Assembly (NCBI RefSeq): GCF_030295405.1
Contig: NZ_AP027080.1
Coordinates: 2,418,001-2,482,000, forward strand
Direction of reading: 5' to 3'
Origin: Mesoterricola silvestris
Lineage (GTDB): Bacteria; Acidobacteriota; Holophagae; Holophagales; Holophagaceae
DNA: 64,000 nt
Within the stretch, counting starts at the first letter, position 1, and each line of letters begins with the position of its first letter. Below, piece by piece: positions 7,474-17,596 of this stretch. Below the pieces are notes generated by a model. The model saw nothing but the letters and a program-made list of their open reading frames with translations, ran no database searches and was not told where the DNA came from. The translations under genes were made by a program, and so were the position numbers.

Positions 7474-9221
7474 CGGCCAACAGCCTCCTCCAGTTCGTCC
7501 TGTTCCTGGGGTTCCTCCTGCTGGTCTCCAAGCCCCTGGGGGAGTATATGGGGCGCGTGCTGGACCAGGAGCGGACCTTCCTGGATCCCGTGGCCGGGCC
7601 CCTGGAACGGGGGATCTACCGGCTGGCGGGCATCGCCCCGGACGAGCGCATGGACTGGAAGCAGTACGCCGGGGCCCTGCTGGCCTTCAGCGCCCTGGGG
7701 CTCCTCTTCCTTTTCGGGCTCCAGCTGGCGCAGCACCGGCTGCCCCTCAACCCCCAGCGCCAGCCGGCGGTGCCCTGGGGCGTGGCCCTGAACACGGCCG
7801 TGAGCTTCGTCACCAACACCAACTGGCAGGCCTATGCCGGCGAATCCACCCTGAGCCACCTCACCCAGATGCTGGGGCTCACGGTCCAGAACTTCCTCTC
7901 CGCCGCCAAGGGCATCGCGGTGCTGGCGGCCCTGGCCCGGGGCATCCGGCGGCGCAAGGCCACCTTCCTGGGCAATTTCTGGGTGGACCTGACCCGGATC
8001 ACCCTCTACATCCTTCTGCCCCTGGCCACCCTCTTCGCCCTGTTCCTCCTGAGCCAGGGCGTGGTGCAGACCCTGGGGCCCAACCCCGTGGCGCACTTCC
8101 TGACGCCCGTGGCCGGCGCCGACGGCAAGCCCGTGCTGGACCAGGTCATCGCGGTGGGCCCGGTGGCCTCCCAGGAGGCCATCAAGATCCTGGGCACCAA
8201 CGGCGGGGGCTTCTTCAACGCCAATTCCGCCCACCCCTTCGAGAACCCCACGGCCCTGGCGAGCCTGGCCCAGGCCCTGGGCATCCTCCTGATCCCCGCG
8301 GGCCTCTGCCACGCCTTCGGGCGCATGGTGCGGGACCGGCGCCAGGGCTGGGCCATCCTTTCGGCCATGGCGGTGATCTTCGTGCTGGCCCTGGGCGTCC
8401 TGCACGTGGCCGAACAGAAGGGGAACCCCGCCTTCCGGTCCCTGCCGGTGGCCCAGGCCGCGGTGTCCACCCCGGGCCTGGAGCAGAGCGGCGGGAACAT
8501 GGAAGGCAAGGAGGTGCGCTTCGGCATCGCCGGCACCACGCTCTTCGCCACCGCCTCCACCGCCACCTCCACCGGCGCCGTCAACGGCATGCACGATTCC
8601 TTCACACCCCTGGGGGGCATGGTGCCCATCCTCCTCATGGACCTGGGCGAAGTGGTCTTCGGGGGCGTGGGCTCGGGCCTCTACACCATGCTGATCTTCG
8701 CCATCATCGCCGTCTTCATCGCCGGGCTCATGGTGGGCCGGACCCCCGAGTACCTGGGCAAGAAGATCGAGGCCTTCGAGACGAAGATGGCCTCCCTGGT
8801 CATCCTCATCCCCGCGGCCTCCGTGCTGGTGTGCACCGCCCTGGCCGTCACCCTCCCCTCGGCCGTGGCCAGCCTCTCGAACCCCGGCGCCCACGGGTTC
8901 AGCCAGGCCCTCTACGCCTTCAGCAGCGCCTCCAACAACAACGGCAGCGCCTTCGCGGGCCTCAACGCCAACACGACCTTCTACAACCTCGCCACCGGCG
9001 TCGCCATGCTCCTGGGGCGCTTCGGCACCATCCTGCCCGTGCTGGCCGTGGCGGGCTCCCTGGCCCGGAAGAAGCGCACGCCGCCGGGGGCCGGAACCCT
9101 GCCCACCCACACGCCGCTCTTCGTGGCCCTGCTGGTGGCCGTGGTGCTCCTGGTGGGCGCCCTGACCTTCATTCCCGCCCTGGCCCTCGGCCCCATCGCC
9201 GAGCACCTGTCCCTGCTCTAG
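7470..9221 (+). CDS. kdpA: Potassium-transporting ATPase subunit A
   Basis: KdpA is the potassium-selective channel subunit of the high-affinity KdpFABC pump in the inner membrane. The protein has 583 residues with about ten membrane segments. Selectivity-filter-like loops are seen: SFVTNTNWQAY, LGTNGGGFFNANSAHPFENP and SASNNNGSAFAGLNANT. Length and motifs fit the full-length family. It overlaps kdpF and is followed 15 bases later by kdpB. No defects seen. Confidence 0.97.
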   Translation: MTANSLLQFVLFLGFLLLVSKPLGEYMGRVLDQERTFLDPVAGPLERGIYRLAGIAPDERMDWKQYAGALLAFSALGLLFLFGLQLAQHRLPLNPQRQPAVPWGVALNTAVSFVTNTNWQAYAGESTLSHLTQMLGLTVQNFLSAAKGIAVLAALARGIRRRKATFLGNFWVDLTRITLYILLPLATLFALFLLSQGVVQTLGPNPVAHFLTPVAGADGKPVLDQVIAVGPVASQEAIKILGTNGGGFFNANSAHPFENPTALASLAQALGILLIPAGLCHAFGRMVRDRRQGWAILSAMAVIFVLALGVLHVAEQKGNPAFRSLPVAQAAVSTPGLEQSGGNMEGKEVRFGIAGTTLFATASTATSTGAVNGMHDSFTPLGGMVPILLMDLGEVVFGGVGSGLYTMLIFAIIAVFIAGLMVGRTPEYLGKKIEAFETKMASLVILIPAASVLVCTALAVTLPSAVASLSNPGAHGFSQALYAFSSASNNNGSAFAGLNANTTFYNLATGVAMLLGRFGTILPVLAVAGSLARKKRTPPGAGTLPTHTPLFVALLVAVVLLVGALTFIPALALGPIAEHLSLL

Positions 9222-9236
9222 GAACCGGAGAAACCC

Positions 9237-11336
<2,100 letters not shown>

Positions 11337-11344
11337 GGTACGCC

Positions 11345-11911
11345 ATGTCCCTGCTCCGGCCCGCCCTCGCCGTCACCGGCTCCCTGGTCCTCATCACGGG
11401 CCTCGCCTACCCCCTGGCCCTCACCGGGGCCGGCCGGATCCTCTTCCCCCGCCAGGCCCAGGGCAGCCTCCTGTACCGGGACGGCCGCATCGTGGGCAGC
11501 CGCCTCATCGGCCAGCACACCGAGGACCCCGCCTATTTCTGGGGCCGGCTTTCCGCGGCGGCCTTCCCCACGGACGCGGCCCATTCCTCCGGCTCCAACC
11601 TGGCCCCGTCCAACCCGGCCCTGGCGGCCGCCGCCCAGGGCCGCATCCGGGCCCTGCGCCTCGCGGATCCCGGGAACCCCCTCCCGGTGCCCGTGGACCT
11701 GGTGACGGCCTCCGCCAGCGGCCTCGATCCCCACATCACCCCCGCCGCCGCCGACTACCAGGTGCGCCGCGTGGCCCGGGCGCGGGGCCTGCCCGAGGCC
11801 GAGGTGCGGGCCCGGGTGGCGCGGGCCACCTCCGGGCGCCTCCTGGGGCTGTTCGGGGAGCCCCGGGTGGACGTCCTGGCCCTGAACCTGAGCCTGGGGG
11901 CGCCCCGGTGA
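11345..11911 (+). CDS. kdpC: Potassium-transporting ATPase subunit C
   Basis: This 188-residue single-pass protein has an N-terminal membrane segment (about residues 8-28). A periplasmic domain carries the family blocks SRLIGQHTEDPAYFWGR, SSGSNLAPSNP and SASGLDPHITPAAADYQVRR. KdpC stabilises the KdpFABC complex and raises its ATP affinity. ATG 11345 lies eight bases after the kdpB stop. Its final GTGA overlaps the next small ORF. Confidence 0.97.
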   Translation: MSLLRPALAVTGSLVLITGLAYPLALTGAGRILFPRQAQGSLLYRDGRIVGSRLIGQHTEDPAYFWGRLSAAAFPTDAAHSSGSNLAPSNPALAAAAQGRIRALRLADPGNPLPVPVDLVTASASGLDPHITPAAADYQVRRVARARGLPEAEVRARVARATSGRLLGLFGEPRVDVLALNLSLGAPR

Positions 11912-12090
11912 CGCACGGCCTCTGGTTCCTTCCGCTGGGCCTGGCCATCGGGATCGCGGGGACGCGGACCTGGATGCAGGTGCGCCACGCCCTGCGCGCC
12001 GCCCGGGACCGGGCCCCCTGGCTTCTCCCTGTGCTGGCGTGGCTCCCCCTCGTATGCTGGATCCTGAGCCGGTTCATCCCCCAGGACTGA
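11908..12090 (+). CDS. Small membrane protein inside the kdp operon
   Basis: This is a 60-residue protein with two likely membrane helices (LWFLPLGLAIGIAG and PWLLPVLAWLPLVCWIL) joined by a basic loop (RHALRAARDR). It starts at a GTG that overlaps the kdpC stop (GTGA) and ends one base before kdpD, so it is translationally coupled on both sides. I do not recognise a family. Its position suggests an accessory to the pump or the sensor. The coding call rests on coupling and hydrophobicity. Confidence 0.6.
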   Translation: MTHGLWFLPLGLAIGIAGTRTWMQVRHALRAARDRAPWLLPVLAWLPLVCWILSRFIPQD

Positions 12091-12091
12091 A

Positions 12092-13570
12092 ATGACCCCA
12101 CCCGGAACCCCCCGATGGACGTGGTTCGCCGCCGCGGGCGCGGTGGCGGCCACCACGGCCTGCTGCTTCCTGGCGGACCGCTACCTGCAACTGGCGGACC
12201 TGGTGGTGCTCTACATGCTCTGCATCACCGTGGTGGCCACCCGCTTCGAGAAGGGCCCGGCCTTCCTGGCCGCGGCCCTCAGCGTGGCGTGCCTGGACTA
12301 CTTCTTCATCAAGCCCTACCTCACCTTCTCGGTGCACGACACGCGCTACCTGGGCACCTTCGGCATGATGATGGGCGTGGGCTGGATCGTGGGCCACCTG
12401 GCCGGGCGCATCCGGACCCAGGCCCGGGAGGCCCAGGAGCGGGAGCGGCACACCACCGCCCTGTACCGGCTGGGGGGCATCCTGGCCGAGGGGGGCGACG
12501 CCGCGGCCATCCAGGAGCGGGTGGAGGCCTACCTGGGCCGGGAGCTGGGGGGCCCCGTGCTCATCCTGCTGCCGGGGCCCGGCGGGGAGCTCCAGGCGCG
12601 GGAGGGGCTGAACCCCGACGAGCGGGGCGTGGCCCAGTGGACCCTGGCCAACCGCGAGGCCTCCGGCGCGGGCACCCCGAACCTCCCCGGCACCCGGGCC
12701 CTGTTCCTGCCCATGGGCAGCCCCCGGCGCGCGGAGGGCGTCCTGGCCGTGTTCCCCCCCACCCGCGCCGCCCGGGACCTCCTGGAGGGCATGGCGGCCC
12801 AGGTCTCCCTGGCCCTGGGGCGGGCCCGCCTGGCCTCCGAAAGGGCCGATGCCCGCATCCGGGCCGAGCAGGAGCACCTGCGCAGCATCCTCCTCAGCTC
12901 CATCTCCCACGACCTGCGCACGCCCCTGGGCACCATCACGGGCGCCACCAGCACCCTGCTGGACCCCGGCCCCGAGGCCACGGCCGAGGACCGGCGCATG
13001 CTCCTGGCCACCATCCACCAGGAATCCCGCCGCCTGGAAAGGCTGGTGGACAACCTCCTGGACCTCACGCGGCTGGAATCCGGCCAGGTGCAGGTGAAGA
13101 AGGAATGGGTGCCGGTGGAGGAGATCGTGGGCTCGGCACTGAACCGCCTGGAGGGCCAGATCGAGGACCGCCCCGTGGCCCTGGACCTTCGTGACGCCTG
13201 GATCCCCCTGGACCCGGTCCTCATGGAGCAGGTGCTCCAGAACCTCCTGGACAACGCCCTGAAGTTCAGCCCGCCGGGATCCGGCCTGGACATCGCCTGC
13301 AGGGCCGAGGGGGACAGCGCCGTACTCACCATCACCGACCACGGCCCCGGCCTGGAGCCCGGCGAGGAGGAGCGGATCTTCGAGAAGCTGTACCGGGGAA
13401 GCCGTTCCGCCTCGGCCCCCGGGGCCGGGCTGGGCCTGGCCATCTGCCGGGGCATCATCCAGGCCCACGGCGGCTCCATCACCGCCCGGAGCGCGCCCCT
13501 GGGCGGCACCCGTGTCATCATCACCCTGCCCCTGGAGGGCGTCCCTCCCCGCCTCGACGATTGCCCATGA
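12092..13570 (+). CDS. kdpD: KdpD-like sensor histidine kinase lacking the N-terminal KdpD/Usp domains
   Basis: This 492-residue kinase starts directly at the four-helix DUF4118 membrane domain (about residues 10-100, including DYFFIKPYLTFSV). It continues with a GAF-like region and then a HisKA/HATPase core: SSISHDLRTPLG with phospho-His about residue 273, NLLDNALKFSP, and DHGPGLEPGE and GAGLGLAICRG for ATP binding. Classical KdpD has some 400 extra cytoplasmic N-terminal residues (the KdpD domain plus Usp). They are absent here and not encoded nearby. It should phosphorylate KdpE, the next gene. Confidence 0.93.
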   Translation: MTPPGTPRWTWFAAAGAVAATTACCFLADRYLQLADLVVLYMLCITVVATRFEKGPAFLAAALSVACLDYFFIKPYLTFSVHDTRYLGTFGMMMGVGWIVGHLAGRIRTQAREAQERERHTTALYRLGGILAEGGDAAAIQERVEAYLGRELGGPVLILLPGPGGELQAREGLNPDERGVAQWTLANREASGAGTPNLPGTRALFLPMGSPRRAEGVLAVFPPTRAARDLLEGMAAQVSLALGRARLASERADARIRAEQEHLRSILLSSISHDLRTPLGTITGATSTLLDPGPEATAEDRRMLLATIHQESRRLERLVDNLLDLTRLESGQVQVKKEWVPVEEIVGSALNRLEGQIEDRPVALDLRDAWIPLDPVLMEQVLQNLLDNALKFSPPGSGLDIACRAEGDSAVLTITDHGPGLEPGEEERIFEKLYRGSRSASAPGAGLGLAICRGIIQAHGGSITARSAPLGGTRVIITLPLEGVPPRLDDCP

Positions 13571-14262
13571 CCCAGGAACACCCCCTCATCCTCGTCATCG
13601 AAGACGAACCCCCCCTCCGGCGCTACCTGCGGGCCACGCTCCAGTCCTTCGGGTACCGGGTGGAGGAGGCCGCCACCGGCGAGGAAGGGAAGGGGATGGC
13701 CGCCCGCGTCGCCCCCGACGTGGTGCTCCTGGACCTGGGCCTGCCGGACATGGACGGCCTGGACCTGGCCCGGGAGCTGCGCGGCTGGAGCGCCGTCCCC
13801 ATCATCATCGTGAGCGCCCGGGGCAAGGAGGAGGACAAGATCCGCGCCCTGGACGTGGGCGCCGACGACTACCTCACCAAGCCCTTCGGCTCCGGCGAGC
13901 TCCTGGCCCGCATCCGCGTCGCCCTGCGCCACGCCGCCGCCGTGGCCGGCGCCGCCCCCGAGGCCGTGGCCGAGATCGGCCCCCTGAGGGTCGACTTCGC
14001 CAGCCGCGAAGTGACCGTGGACGGCGCCGAGGTGCACCTCTCCCCCAACGAATTCGCGCTGCTGGGCATCCTGGTCCGCCATGCCGGAAAGGTCCTCACC
14101 CACCGCCAGCTCCTGCACGAGGTCTGGGGCGGCGTGGCCTCCGCCCAGCCCACCTACCTGCGCGTCTACATGGCCAATCTCCGCAAAAAACTCGAACCCG
14201 ACCCGGCCCGCCCCCGGCTCCTGCTCACGGAACCGGGAATCGGGTACCGGCTGAAATGCTAG
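13567..14262 (+). CDS. kdpE: KdpE response regulator
   Basis: This 231-residue OmpR-type regulator has a receiver domain with the phospho-acceptor Asp about residue 56 (VVLLDLGLPDMDG) and a conserved Lys in DYLTKPFG. A C-terminal winged helix follows (LSPNEFALLGILVRHAGKV to VYMANLRKKLEPD). ATG 13567 overlaps the kdpD stop as ATGA. It should activate the kdp operon under potassium limitation. The stop codon lies ten bases before a large foldback element. Confidence 0.96.
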   Translation: MTQEHPLILVIEDEPPLRRYLRATLQSFGYRVEEAATGEEGKGMAARVAPDVVLLDLGLPDMDGLDLARELRGWSAVPIIIVSARGKEEDKIRALDVGADDYLTKPFGSGELLARIRVALRHAAAVAGAAPEAVAEIGPLRVDFASREVTVDGAEVHLSPNEFALLGILVRHAGKVLTHRQLLHEVWGGVASAQPTYLRVYMANLRKKLEPDPARPRLLLTEPGIGYRLKC

Positions 14263-14272
14263 CGAGCCATAA

Positions 14273-14727
14273 GGATCGTACGTGTCCCGGACCTGCGTCA
14301 GGGATTCGCTGACGCAGGCAAGCTGCGTCAGCGGAGGGGGCTCGCCAGGGGGGGTGGCTGGAGTGTTGGCACACGCCGGCTTCGTTGGGTATGGTGGGCC
14401 TGGGGGGAGTTGGGCTCCCCGGATGGGCCTATGTCCGGGGGACGCGCTTCAAGTGCTCCGGGATGGCAGTGCGGTCGCGTCGACGTTGATCGGTTTGAGT
14501 CGCCTGCAATCAGCGTCGGCGCGGACCGGTTTCCACCGCAGGAAACTCGAAGCGGATCGAAGGTGCATAGGCCCGACCGGAGAGCCCCCGTCTCCCCATC
14601 GGCCCCCGGGCCCATCGAAGCCGGAGTGTGCCAACACCCCAGCCTGGCCTCGTACCAGGAGCTTTTCGCTGACGCAGCTTGCCTGCGTCAGCGGATCCCT
14701 GACGCAGGTCCGGGACACGTGCGATCC
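14273..14727. repeat. 455-bp foldback element with 61-bp terminal inverted repeats
   Basis: The left end (14273-14333) and right end (14667-14727) are inverted copies, identical at 59 of 61 positions. Similarity continues inward at a lower level, for example GTGTTGGCACAC in both arms, so almost the whole element can fold on itself. Each end also holds a smaller perfect hairpin, CGCTGACGCAG-GCAAG-CTGCGTCAGCG. I see no credible gene inside. It lies between the convergent kdpE and lipoprotein genes, so it may also stop transcription from both sides. No clear target duplication. Confidence 0.8.
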
Positions 14728-14752
14728 CCAGGGCATCCTCCGGAACCTGTTT

Positions 14753-16069
14753 TCACTTTGCCCGCATTGTTTCCGGATCCAATAGTTGCCGGCGGTAGAA
14801 AAGGACGCCCATGGATCCGACCGGACTGGGGGCCTGGGCCGGGCCATCCGCGAGGCCCAGACTGGGGTCCAAGCGGGGATCCTGGGCGTCGTCGTTGAGG
14901 TACCAGCCTTCCAGGCCTTTGATGGCGGCGATCACGTGGCCGCGGCGCCAGAGGGAGAACGCGGACGCGGCCAGGGCCACGCGTCCGTTGATCGTGGCGA
15001 TGTGGTGCGCCTCATCCAGGGTGTAGACGGGCACCAGGACCTGGTTGCTGAATTCCAGGGCCAGGGGCGGGTCCAGGTGCTCCACCTTGATGATGGAGGT
15101 GGAGGGGATCTTCACGGGATGCCGAAACCAGCGGGCTCCGTCCCCCGTGGAACCCTCCTCCGATGTGACGTGGGCCAGGTACTGGCGCAGGTCCCTGATG
15201 CCCGTGAAATCGTAGCCCGTGACGGCCCTCGAGCCGGAGAACACCATTCCGAAGGTCCAGTCCTGGTAGGCGGGGGCCTTGCCGTCCACCAGGGTCTTTT
15301 CGCGGCAGACCAGGTCGAACTGGCCCTTCAGCCCCAGCAGGTCGAGCATCGCCTCCAGGACCGTGGTCTCGAACCCCCCGGGTCCCTTGGTCTCGGCCAC
15401 GAAACGCCTGAGGCCGGGGTGGTGCTGGAAGGCCTCGATCAGCGCACCCATGGGGTCCCGGGCACCCGCGGGACGCTGGGTGCCCAGGCGGATGTGGTTG
15501 ACCGTGAACCGCAACTGCCGCCGCACCCCCGCCGTGGCGGCGTCGTCGGCGGCGTGGTCGAGGAGGCCGGCGTCCACTTCGGGCAGGCTGGCCAGGAGCT
15601 TCACCGCCGTATTGAGGAAGCAACTGGCCCCGGCATTCCTCAGCCCCGGCCAGTTCTTGACCTCACGCAGGCGGAAGGGCACCACGTCCACCGCGGCGTC
15701 GAACACCCTGGGCAACACCTGGAACGCAGTACCGGATACGGCCTTCCCGGCCCTGCAATGCACTGTGACCTTCCCGGTCCTGGCCCCGGCCGGCACAAGG
15801 ACGCTGAGCGCGCCATTCGCCTCCTTCAGGCCCCTGGCCTCCACCCCATCGAAGTCCACCCGGGTGGCCCCCTCCAGACGGGTCCCCACGAGGGTGACCG
15901 CATCCCCGGACCGCCCTTCGGCCGGTTCGATCCCGGTGATGATGGGTGCGCCCGCGGGTTGCGGCGTGGCGAGGCTCGACGGGTTGGAAGGGAAATCCCC
16001 GTCGCCCCGGCACCCGAGGGCGAGGAGCGAAACCGCGGCGGAGGCGAGGAGGAGGCGTCGGATGGCCAT
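14753..16069 (-). CDS. Lipoprotein with IPT/TIG domain and ubiquitin-specific protease (C19)-like domain
   Basis: This is a 438-residue lipoprotein with a signal peptide and lipobox LLALGC (Cys20). An IPT/TIG-like domain lies at about residues 42-120. Then comes a stretch resembling eukaryotic deubiquitinases: GLRNAGASCFLNT at 142-154 matches the USP Cys box (Cys150, with Asn145 at the oxyanion position). Near the C-terminus, GHVIAAIKGLEGWYLNDD (His378, Asn392/Asp393) and GVLFYRR match the His box and the final USP strand. It is therefore probably a membrane-anchored extracytoplasmic cysteine peptidase. Start at ATG 16069, where the signal peptide begins. Substrate unknown; ubiquitin itself is unlikely in this setting. 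Confidence 0.75.
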   Translation of the reverse strand: MAIRRLLLASAAVSLLALGCRGDGDFPSNPSSLATPQPAGAPIITGIEPAEGRSGDAVTLVGTRLEGATRVDFDGVEARGLKEANGALSVLVPAGARTGKVTVHCRAGKAVSGTAFQVLPRVFDAAVDVVPFRLREVKNWPGLRNAGASCFLNTAVKLLASLPEVDAGLLDHAADDAATAGVRRQLRFTVNHIRLGTQRPAGARDPMGALIEAFQHHPGLRRFVAETKGPGGFETTVLEAMLDLLGLKGQFDLVCREKTLVDGKAPAYQDWTFGMVFSGSRAVTGYDFTGIRDLRQYLAHVTSEEGSTGDGARWFRHPVKIPSTSIIKVEHLDPPLALEFSNQVLVPVYTLDEAHHIATINGRVALAASAFSLWRRGHVIAAIKGLEGWYLNDDAQDPRLDPSLGLADGPAQAPSPVGSMGVLFYRRQLLDPETMRAK

Positions 16070-16160
16070 GGCCCTCGAATGCCCCGATCCCAGACGTTGT
16101 TCCCGGGTCCCGGGAGCCCGGCGTTTGGGGATTCCGCGCATGTCGGGCTAGAATCGGAAC

Positions 16161-16236
16161 GGCCCTATAGCTCAGCGGTCAGAGCTGGCGGCTCATAACC
16201 GCTTGGTCCAGGGTTCGAATCCCTGTGGGGCCACCA
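16161..16236 (+). tRNA. tRNA-Ile2 (CAU anticodon, lysidine type)
   Basis: A 76-base cloverleaf with CCA encoded. The acceptor stem GGCCCTA pairs with TGGGGCC. The anticodon stem GGCGG closes the loop CTCATAA (anticodon CAT, 16194-16196), and the T-arm contains GGTTCGAAT. The body resembles E. coli ileX/ileY (CTCATAA loop, CTTGGTC variable region) more than elongator tRNA-Met, so lysidine modification by TilS is expected. Its 3' part is the prophage attachment site. Confidence 0.93.
16190..16236 (+). other. attL (47-bp core inside the tRNA gene)
   Basis: The bases from GGCTCATAACCGC to the CCA end of the tRNA are identical to 58175-58221. Immediately outside, the two copies differ (C against T before, C against A after). 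The tRNA remains intact on this side, so integration restores the gene. Confidence 0.95.
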
Positions 16237-16238
16237 CC

Positions 16239-16279
16239 AAGACCCTCGTCACCATTAGGTTTCGAGGGTCTTCATTTTT
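16239..16279 (+). terminator. Rho-independent terminator after the tRNA
   Basis: AAGACCCTCG (16239-16248) pairs perfectly with CGAGGGTCTT (16263-16272), and CATTTTT follows. It lies just inside the prophage, so it ends tRNA transcription before it enters phage DNA. Confidence 0.85.
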
Positions 16280-16368
16280 GGGTGAATCTCAGCCATGTTG
16301 ACTTTTCGTGCTATGTCAACAGCATGTAAATGCTGAAAAATAGAGTCAACTTGGAAAGGAATCCCCAT

Positions 16369-16554
16369 TCAGTCCCCACGGACCCCCTTCAATTCCTCTG
16401 GCGTCCATTCCCTGGAAATGAGGTCGGCGGCGTCATATGCGGCCTCGCGCGCCGCCAGGTCATCTGAACGCGCAACTCTCTGGACGCCGGTGCGATCCCT
16501 GGCCTTGATGGCTGCGAGGAGGGCGAGAACCCAGAAGGGAAGGGGAATAGGCAT
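16369..16554 (-). CDS. Small hypothetical protein next to attL
   Basis: This 61-residue ORF has a hydrophobic N-terminus (PIPLPFWVLALLAAI) and a charged helical remainder. GGAGA is well spaced from the ATG. It is the last phage-strand gene before attL and is separated from the late operon by a gene on the opposite strand. It may be a small membrane protein; no family recognised. The ribosome site is the main support. Confidence 0.4.
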   Translation of the reverse strand: MPIPLPFWVLALLAAIKARDRTGVQRVARSDDLAAREAAYDAADLISREWTPEELKGVRGD

Positions 16555-16625
16555 AACGTCTCCAGGCCCCAGTTACCGGGGCAAATGGAATAGGTGGACT
16601 GCGAGCAGCAGCCCTGGCTCGGGAT

Positions 16626-16741
16626 CTTCAGACCGTGCAACGCAACGGCCCGGCGTATTTCCATTGTGGGTTTTGTATTCCGCCGGAATCCCGAGAGGGA
16701 TGTCCCGCCACGGGCGGGTCCGGCGTTGCAGGGGTCTGAAG
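16626..16741. repeat. Inverted repeat in the attL-proximal gap
   Basis: CTTCAGACCGTGCAACG (16626-16642) is the near reverse complement of 16724-16741 (one substitution and one extra base). About 80 bases separate the arms. The stretch 16555-16890 holds no gene I can support, and this dyad is its only clear structure. Confidence 0.5.
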
Positions 16742-16893
16742 CCCTTGGAGGAATATACCATCTCGAGAATCGACAGTTGATGTCTTCATACAAACGTTGA
16801 TCTAGTCAATTCATACCTAAAGCAATCCTCAACGGGGGCGAATTCTTCGATCGGTTGAATTTCACATCTAAACCGTTCAACCCTCGTTTTCGA

Positions 16894-16939
16894 CCGTTCG
16901 TGGATATTATTTGACCCCTGCCGTTCGTGTGTGTTATTT
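16894..16939 (+). promoter_or_regulatory. Promoter candidate with direct repeats for the rightward zinc-ribbon gene
   Basis: CCGTTCGTG-N6-ATTTG occurs twice in tandem (16894 and 16921, period 27). TTGACC (16911-16916) and TTATTT (16934-16939) are spaced by 17 bases and direct transcription into the + strand gene at 16960. The tandem repeat could be a regulator site. Confidence 0.4.
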
Positions 16940-16959
16940 GGATCGTGGTTGGAGGGCAT

Positions 16960-17370
16960 ATGACAACTATCGCAATTATTTTTCTAGTCGTTTGTGTCGT
17001 GGGGATCGTGTTCAAAGCAGTTCAGGCTCAAGAGCGTGTGGTGCCTAATCCGGACCAAGACCTGATGGATTCGATGAGGCCATCCACGGCCGAGCTCCAG
17101 CGCCAGAATTCAGAGCCCAGGTCAACCGCTTATTCGTGGGCCCATAAACCTGGATACATCCCAACGACGGTCGATGATACCCTTCGCTGTCCGCGGTGCC
17201 AGTCGCCCCATATCACGGCCGAGAAGAAGGGCTTCGGGCTAGGGAAGGCCGGCGTCGGGGCCCTCGGCCTTGGGCCTGTGGGCCTCCTGGGAGGATTCGT
17301 TGGAAGTCGGAAGGTCCAGGTCACCTGCATCAAATGTGGGAACCGCTGGACAGCTGGATCGCCCTCCTAG
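16960..17370 (+). CDS. Membrane-anchored zinc-ribbon protein (prophage moron)
   Basis: This 136-residue protein has an N-terminal membrane helix (TIAIIFLVVCVVGIVF), a polar linker and a C-terminal zinc ribbon. The ribbon has CPRC and CIKC knuckles separated by a glycine-rich hydrophobic stretch (GVGALGLGPVGLLGG). ATG 16960 follows GGAGGG. It faces against the late operon and has its own promoter candidate, typical of genes expressed from a dormant prophage. Function unknown; a role in lysogeny or superinfection is only possible. Confidence 0.7.
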   Translation: MTTIAIIFLVVCVVGIVFKAVQAQERVVPNPDQDLMDSMRPSTAELQRQNSEPRSTAYSWAHKPGYIPTTVDDTLRCPRCQSPHITAEKKGFGLGKAGVGALGLGPVGLLGGFVGSRKVQVTCIKCGNRWTAGSPS

Positions 17371-17397
17371 CCCGTTCAACGATCTCCGAAATTAGGG

Positions 17398-17418
17398 CGG
17401 GCGCCGCAAGGGCGCCCG
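17398..17418. terminator. Hairpin between convergent genes
   Basis: CGGGCGCC (17398-17405) pairs with GGCGCCCG (17411-17418) around a five-base loop. It lies between the rightward zinc-ribbon gene and the end of the leftward late operon. No strong T-run follows on either strand, so termination is plausible but not certain. Confidence 0.4.
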
Positions 17419-17500
17419 AACTGGTTCCCAATCGGTTGTAGTTTCACTCCATAGGCATCCTCCAGGCGGGCCTCTGCCGCTCATCCAGGGTTTCCTCGAA

Positions 17501-17596
17501 CTAGGCCTCCAGGCGCCGGGACTCCCGGATCCGGGCGGCCATCCGCTCCGCGTCGCGCAGCTGGGCGCGAGTGGGTTTCTCGGCAGCTTTGGTCAT
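17501..17596 (-). CDS. 31-residue coupled ORF at the end of the late operon
   Basis: This tiny basic, helical ORF (MTKAAEKPTRAQLRDAER...) overlaps the fibre gene stop by ATGA. Its composition (many Arg, Ala, Glu) suggests a single helix. The coupling supports translation, but no family is recognised. Confidence 0.4.
   Translation of the reverse strand: MTKAAEKPTRAQLRDAERMAARIRESRRLEA

Noticed and set aside
14786-16198. Plus-strand ORF opposite the USP-like lipoprotein
   Set aside because: It overlaps a gene with signal peptide and catalytic motifs and shows low-complexity composition, so it is a shadow.
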